Shown piece after piece: positions 33,001-34,933 of a stretch of DNA of 34,933 nucleotides. The stretch's first letter is position 1, and each line of letters starts with the position of its first letter. Origin of the DNA: JBCCSZ01 sp039199225 (GTDB lineage Bacteria; Bacteroidota; Bacteroidia; Chitinophagales; Saprospiraceae). The stretch is from positions 1-34,933 of the forward strand of contig JBCCSZ010000038.1 of NCBI GenBank assembly GCA_039199225.1. Reading direction: 5' to 3'. A model generated the notes under the pieces. That model was given only the letters and a program-made list of their open reading frames with translations. It was not told the origin of the DNA and searched no databases. The translations under genes were made by a program, and so were the position numbers.

Positions 33001-34933
33001 AACGGCAATCTCAAAACATCTGGATGTTCACCAGCCATTGATAAGGGCTCAGACGACTTGCTGCCCATCGACATCAGCGATATAGATAATGACATCGACA
33101 AAGTAGAAAGAATTGACATCGACCTAGAAGGTAATACCCGCATTTTTCAACTAGCCGTAGATATGGGTGCTTTCGAGTGGAATGGCAATCCGACACCACT
33201 AGAAGTTTCATCGACCCAAACCAACGTGAGTTGCAATAGCGCCTGCGATGGGGTGGCCAACCTCCTGACCAACGGTGGAGTGCCAGGATATACTTTCCTC
33301 TGGTCAACAGGTGAAACGACCGCAAGTATCAGCGATCTTTGTGCCGGCACTTATACAGTAACCATTACCGATGCAAACAAATGTCTGCTAACTGAAAGCA
33401 TTACCATCTCTGAGAACGCAGTACTCAGTAGCAGTATCAGTGCAGGTATGACCCTATGTGCAAACGAACAAGCCAATATCAGCCTCACAGCCAATGGTGG
33501 AGATGGAAATTATACTTACAACTGGGACAATGGACTGGGCAATGCTGCCAACCACAGCGTCTCTCCCAGCAATACAACAACCTACAGTGTCACCATTACC
33601 GACGGGCGTGGATGCAGCGATCAACAGTCTGTCACCATCCTAGTCAATGCCCTACCTGAACCTCTGGCAAGCGAAACGTTGAATCTTTGCTCAGGAAGCA
33701 ACATCGATCTGGATGCTGGGCCTTTTGAAGACTATGCCTGGTCGACCGGAGCTGGTACACAAACCATCAACATCGACAGAGCAGGCACTTACGCCGTAAC
33801 CGTGACAGATGTGAATAATTGCCAAGGAACAGATTCTGTCAAGGTACGACAAGTCGCCAACCCCACACCTGTCTTGGAAGGATCAAAAACATTTTGTGTA
33901 GGCGGTTCAACGACCTTTGACCCAGGAAGCAGTTTCTCAGCCTACGAATGGTCCAATGGCTCATTGAATCAAACATTGACCGTATTTGCAACAGGCACTT
34001 ATGCCGTCACCGTGACAGACGCCAACGGATGCAGCGGCTCTGCACAAGTATTCGCGGAAGCCAACGGAATGCTTGAATCCTCTATTGAAGGCATCCTCTC
34101 CATCTGCCAAGGTGCGACCACCGACCTTGAGGCCACCGAATACGATAGTTATCTATGGTCGACAGGTGAAACCACTCGCGTCATCAATGTTGGTAGTGGT
34201 GGTACTTATAGTGTAACGGTGACAGACGACAGTGGCTGTACGGGCGTCAGCTCGGTCGATGTACTGGATAATACAAGCCCCAACCTAAACATCACCGGAG
34301 ATACATCCTACTGTGCCGGAAGCACCACCACATTGAGTGTCTTCCCAACTTTCAGCGAATACCTTTGGTCAAATGGTTCGGGGGCGCAAAGTATTGATGT
34401 CGGCTCAGCTGGTAACTACGAGGTCATGGTAACCGACGCCAATGGCTGCACTGCTATGAGCCAGGTTGTCATAACCGAAACAGCTATTCCGCAAGCAAGC
34501 ATCACAGGTACCGATAGTATCTGTGAGGGAGATTTCACTTTTTTAATGGGTGGCAGTTTTGAGCGTTATCAATGGTCGACGGGTGATTCGACCCAAATGA
34601 TAAGTGTCCGAGAGGACGGCTTGTACGCCTTGACAGTGACCGATGACAATGGCTGCACTGGCTCCGAAGAATTTGAGTTGACCGTTAATGCCAACCCAAT
34701 ACCTCAAATCAATGGTTTACCCAATTACTGTCCGGGGGGTTCTACTGTTCTTGGTGGTGGTTCGTTCAGCTCTTGGGCTTGGTCGACCGGGGCCAATAGT
34801 CGCATGATCAATGTGTCCACTGCTGGCAGCTATGGTCTGACCGTTACGGACGCCAATGGCTGCACTGGTGAGGCTAGTCTGAATGTATTTGAAATCAATA
34901 CCCTCAATCCAGTCATTGAAGGAACGACAAGCT
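30037..34933 (+). CDS. Giant surface protein: two beta-helix modules, SprB-like repeat, Ig/PKD-like repeats (partial)
   Basis: The frame is open without a stop to the right edge, over 1,630 residues. ATG 30037 begins a good signal peptide (MRHLIHFLPK ... SLSAQ); in-frame ATG 30001 is an alternative. Two paralogous modules of about 510 residues each (about 30145-31630 and 31636-33180) begin DGTSWANAYTDL / NGQSWATPYNRL. They continue as right-handed beta-helix repeats with GGGA, CxFxxN rungs and end in choice-of-anchor-like SPAIDAG/IDLGIYE and SPAIDKG/VDMGAFEW. A SprB-like repeat follows (about 33205-33400), then a related repeat, then six 69-residue tandem repeats. Likely type IX secreted adhesin or gliding-type surface filament; the C-terminal sorting domain lies outside the window. 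Confidence 0.87.
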   Translation, partial: MRHLIHFLPKLVWIAILSLTNSLSAQVFVDLSATGANDGTSWANAYTDLQEAIDNSDNATIWVAQGIYYPSSCNACSTANREQAFELKNNITLLGGFNGTESASRDRDIEANPTILSGDIGTRGDSTDNSYHVVVANNNQLTAQLDGFTIEHGNADAPGFDRGGGLYINGSFNNSSSPSIRKCTFRNNYASGGGAIGIDATAGGACRPSITGCRFENNTASLATTSFGGAILGVGSQGANISPQISDCQFINNYSGHHGGALAFSLSGDQSRMGAFIARCTFIGNEANERGGAIWSRMTTNAVSSWILGNSLFENNHAGAEGGAIYNRISFDSQGDDQILTSVFRKNSTDKSGGAVYLRGSQGANSEVDVVHCTFDQNQSADKGGAVYKDADEFAPGSLDTRILNCTFWQNEAMNSGGDVYLEQGGGQLGFELHNSILWEGSDPGIGSSNASGRVSHCILQHPLPDDLIDGGNNFSEDPVFADAAAGDFHPLRCSPAIDAGDNDALPLTFNADRDGKPRISNGTIDLGIYESQRIYVNSSATTNGNGQSWATPYNRLDQGVNNATAGDEVWVAAGTYKPSVSGNRALSFNIQSGAEVYGGFAGTENSLSERNISANPTILSGEIGTASSTDNSFRVVTIGDAVKKTSLDGFIIEAANNDLVGNGSGGGLFLDAREGRSCQPTIRHCVFRNNRATGGGAVGMEANQGGKLAPTFEQCQFENNSSTDAGGGLFYDGSSSTEASIQLTSCQFTSNQSNQHGGAIALRSINNDTELHTYLDSCTFEENNTQGQGGALWLQDSDNAKSQVRLRSCQFSENQSDQQGGALYLHDNTGASSNDTLLNCLFTKNASITNGGALFLGGTQQGNNQTILINCVFDRNEAGQQGGGLYSDADENGGGNVQTRVINNSFSRNFSNGQGGGIYIENGNGSSDINIANSILWDNNAASGAAELATDAASGNITHSIIRGGIPSNVSDDGGNLFVDPQFIDPANGNLKTSGCSPAIDKGSDDLLPIDISDIDNDIDKVERIDIDLEGNTRIFQLAVDMGAFEWNGNPTPLEVSSTQTNVSCNSACDGVANLLTNGGVPGYTFLWSTGETTASISDLCAGTYTVTITDANKCLLTESITISENAVLSSSISAGMTLCANEQANISLTANGGDGNYTYNWDNGLGNAANHSVSPSNTTTYSVTITDGRGCSDQQSVTILVNALPEPLASETLNLCSGSNIDLDAGPFEDYAWSTGAGTQTINIDRAGTYAVTVTDVNNCQGTDSVKVRQVANPTPVLEGSKTFCVGGSTTFDPGSSFSAYEWSNGSLNQTLTVFATGTYAVTVTDANGCSGSAQVFAEANGMLESSIEGILSICQGATTDLEATEYDSYLWSTGETTRVINVGSGGTYSVTVTDDSGCTGVSSVDVLDNTSPNLNITGDTSYCAGSTTTLSVFPTFSEYLWSNGSGAQSIDVGSAGNYEVMVTDANGCTAMSQVVITETAIPQASITGTDSICEGDFTFLMGGSFERYQWSTGDSTQMISVREDGLYALTVTDDNGCTGSEEFELTVNANPIPQINGLPNYCPGGSTVLGGGSFSSWAWSTGANSRMINVSTAGSYGLTVTDANGCTGEASLNVFEINTLNPVIEGTTS
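33652..34933 (+). repeat. Six tandem repeats of about 208 bp (69-70 aa) plus a partial seventh
   Basis: Within the giant surface protein each unit carries C-x-G near the start, then YxWSTG or YLWSNG, GTYxVTVTDANGC, a Cys-containing turn, and a short linker. Six full units span 33652-34899 and the seventh is cut by the window edge. The pattern is an Ig/PKD-like stalk with two cysteines per unit. Confidence 0.85.

Noticed and set aside
30010..33350. Several minus-strand frames opposite the giant surface protein
   Set aside because: They are antisense to a continuous plus-strand frame with clear signal peptide and repeat structure, and have no family features.
1..34933. CRISPR array, tRNA, rRNA, insertion sequence or phage genes
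   Set aside because: None seen: repeats present are coding or tandem intergenic without spacers, and no transposase or structural RNA signatures were recognised.

Overview
The window looks like a chromosomal segment of a Bacteroidota bacterium, most plausibly a Saprospiraceae-like marine or sludge organism. The evidence is Bacteroidota-type promoters (TTTG / TAnnTTTG), a protein with a type IX secretion C-terminal sorting signal, a giant SprB-like surface protein, TPR-fused histidine kinases with LytTR output, and many exported Gfo/Idh and ThuA-type enzymes. I see no phage genes, transposase, tRNA, rRNA or CRISPR array.

Layout. Positions 1-2442 hold a two-gene ABC exporter/importer operon on the minus strand. 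Its FtsX-type permease runs off the left edge and carries a 181-residue histidine-rich tandem repeat (68 His) in its extracytoplasmic part. Positions 2481-8531 hold a 5'-nucleotidase-like lipoprotein (minus), then divergently an esterase-ThuA fusion and a PhoD-like lipoprotein phosphoesterase (plus). Positions 8774-9888 hold a single-domain receiver protein and a small outer-membrane beta-barrel. A 617-base divergent intergenic region (9889-10505) contains a G-rich 92-bp tandem repeat and a pair of 16-bp direct repeats 21 bp apart.

Positions 10506-17344 form a signalling operon: two paralogous TPR histidine kinases, a receiver-LytS histidine kinase hybrid, a LytTR response regulator and an unknown protein. 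The first three genes are joined by ATGA overlaps. The stand-alone receiver at 8774 is a close relative of the hybrid's receiver, so these genes probably form one phosphorelay.

Positions 17524-23597 hold an exported Gfo/Idh oxidoreductase (plus), then on the minus strand a redox/stress operon (pirin, membrane-anchored cupin-like protein, double-CDGSH Fe-S protein, MarR regulator) with a candidate operator at its promoter, and a PDZ-hydrolase gene overlapping a Tat-exported Gfo/Idh gene. Positions 23967-29780 hold an NTF2-like secreted protein, an FG-GAP protein with a type IX sorting tail, a thioredoxin/MsrA-like protein resembling the VPGUxxT (seleno)protein family, and a YgiQ-type radical SAM protein. 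From 30037 to the right edge is the start of a giant surface protein: two duplicated beta-helix modules, a SprB-like repeat, and six and a bit tandem Ig/PKD-like repeats, still open at the edge.

The strongest leads are the His-repeat permease, the coupled TPR-kinase/LytS/LytTR cascade with shared upstream motifs, the MarR-controlled pirin-CDGSH operon, the Cys-form VPGC thioredoxin-MsrA protein, and three genes whose start codon sits 4-5 nt after a TAnnTTTG box, suggesting leaderless mRNAs. All functions are read from sequence by eye; no database search was run.
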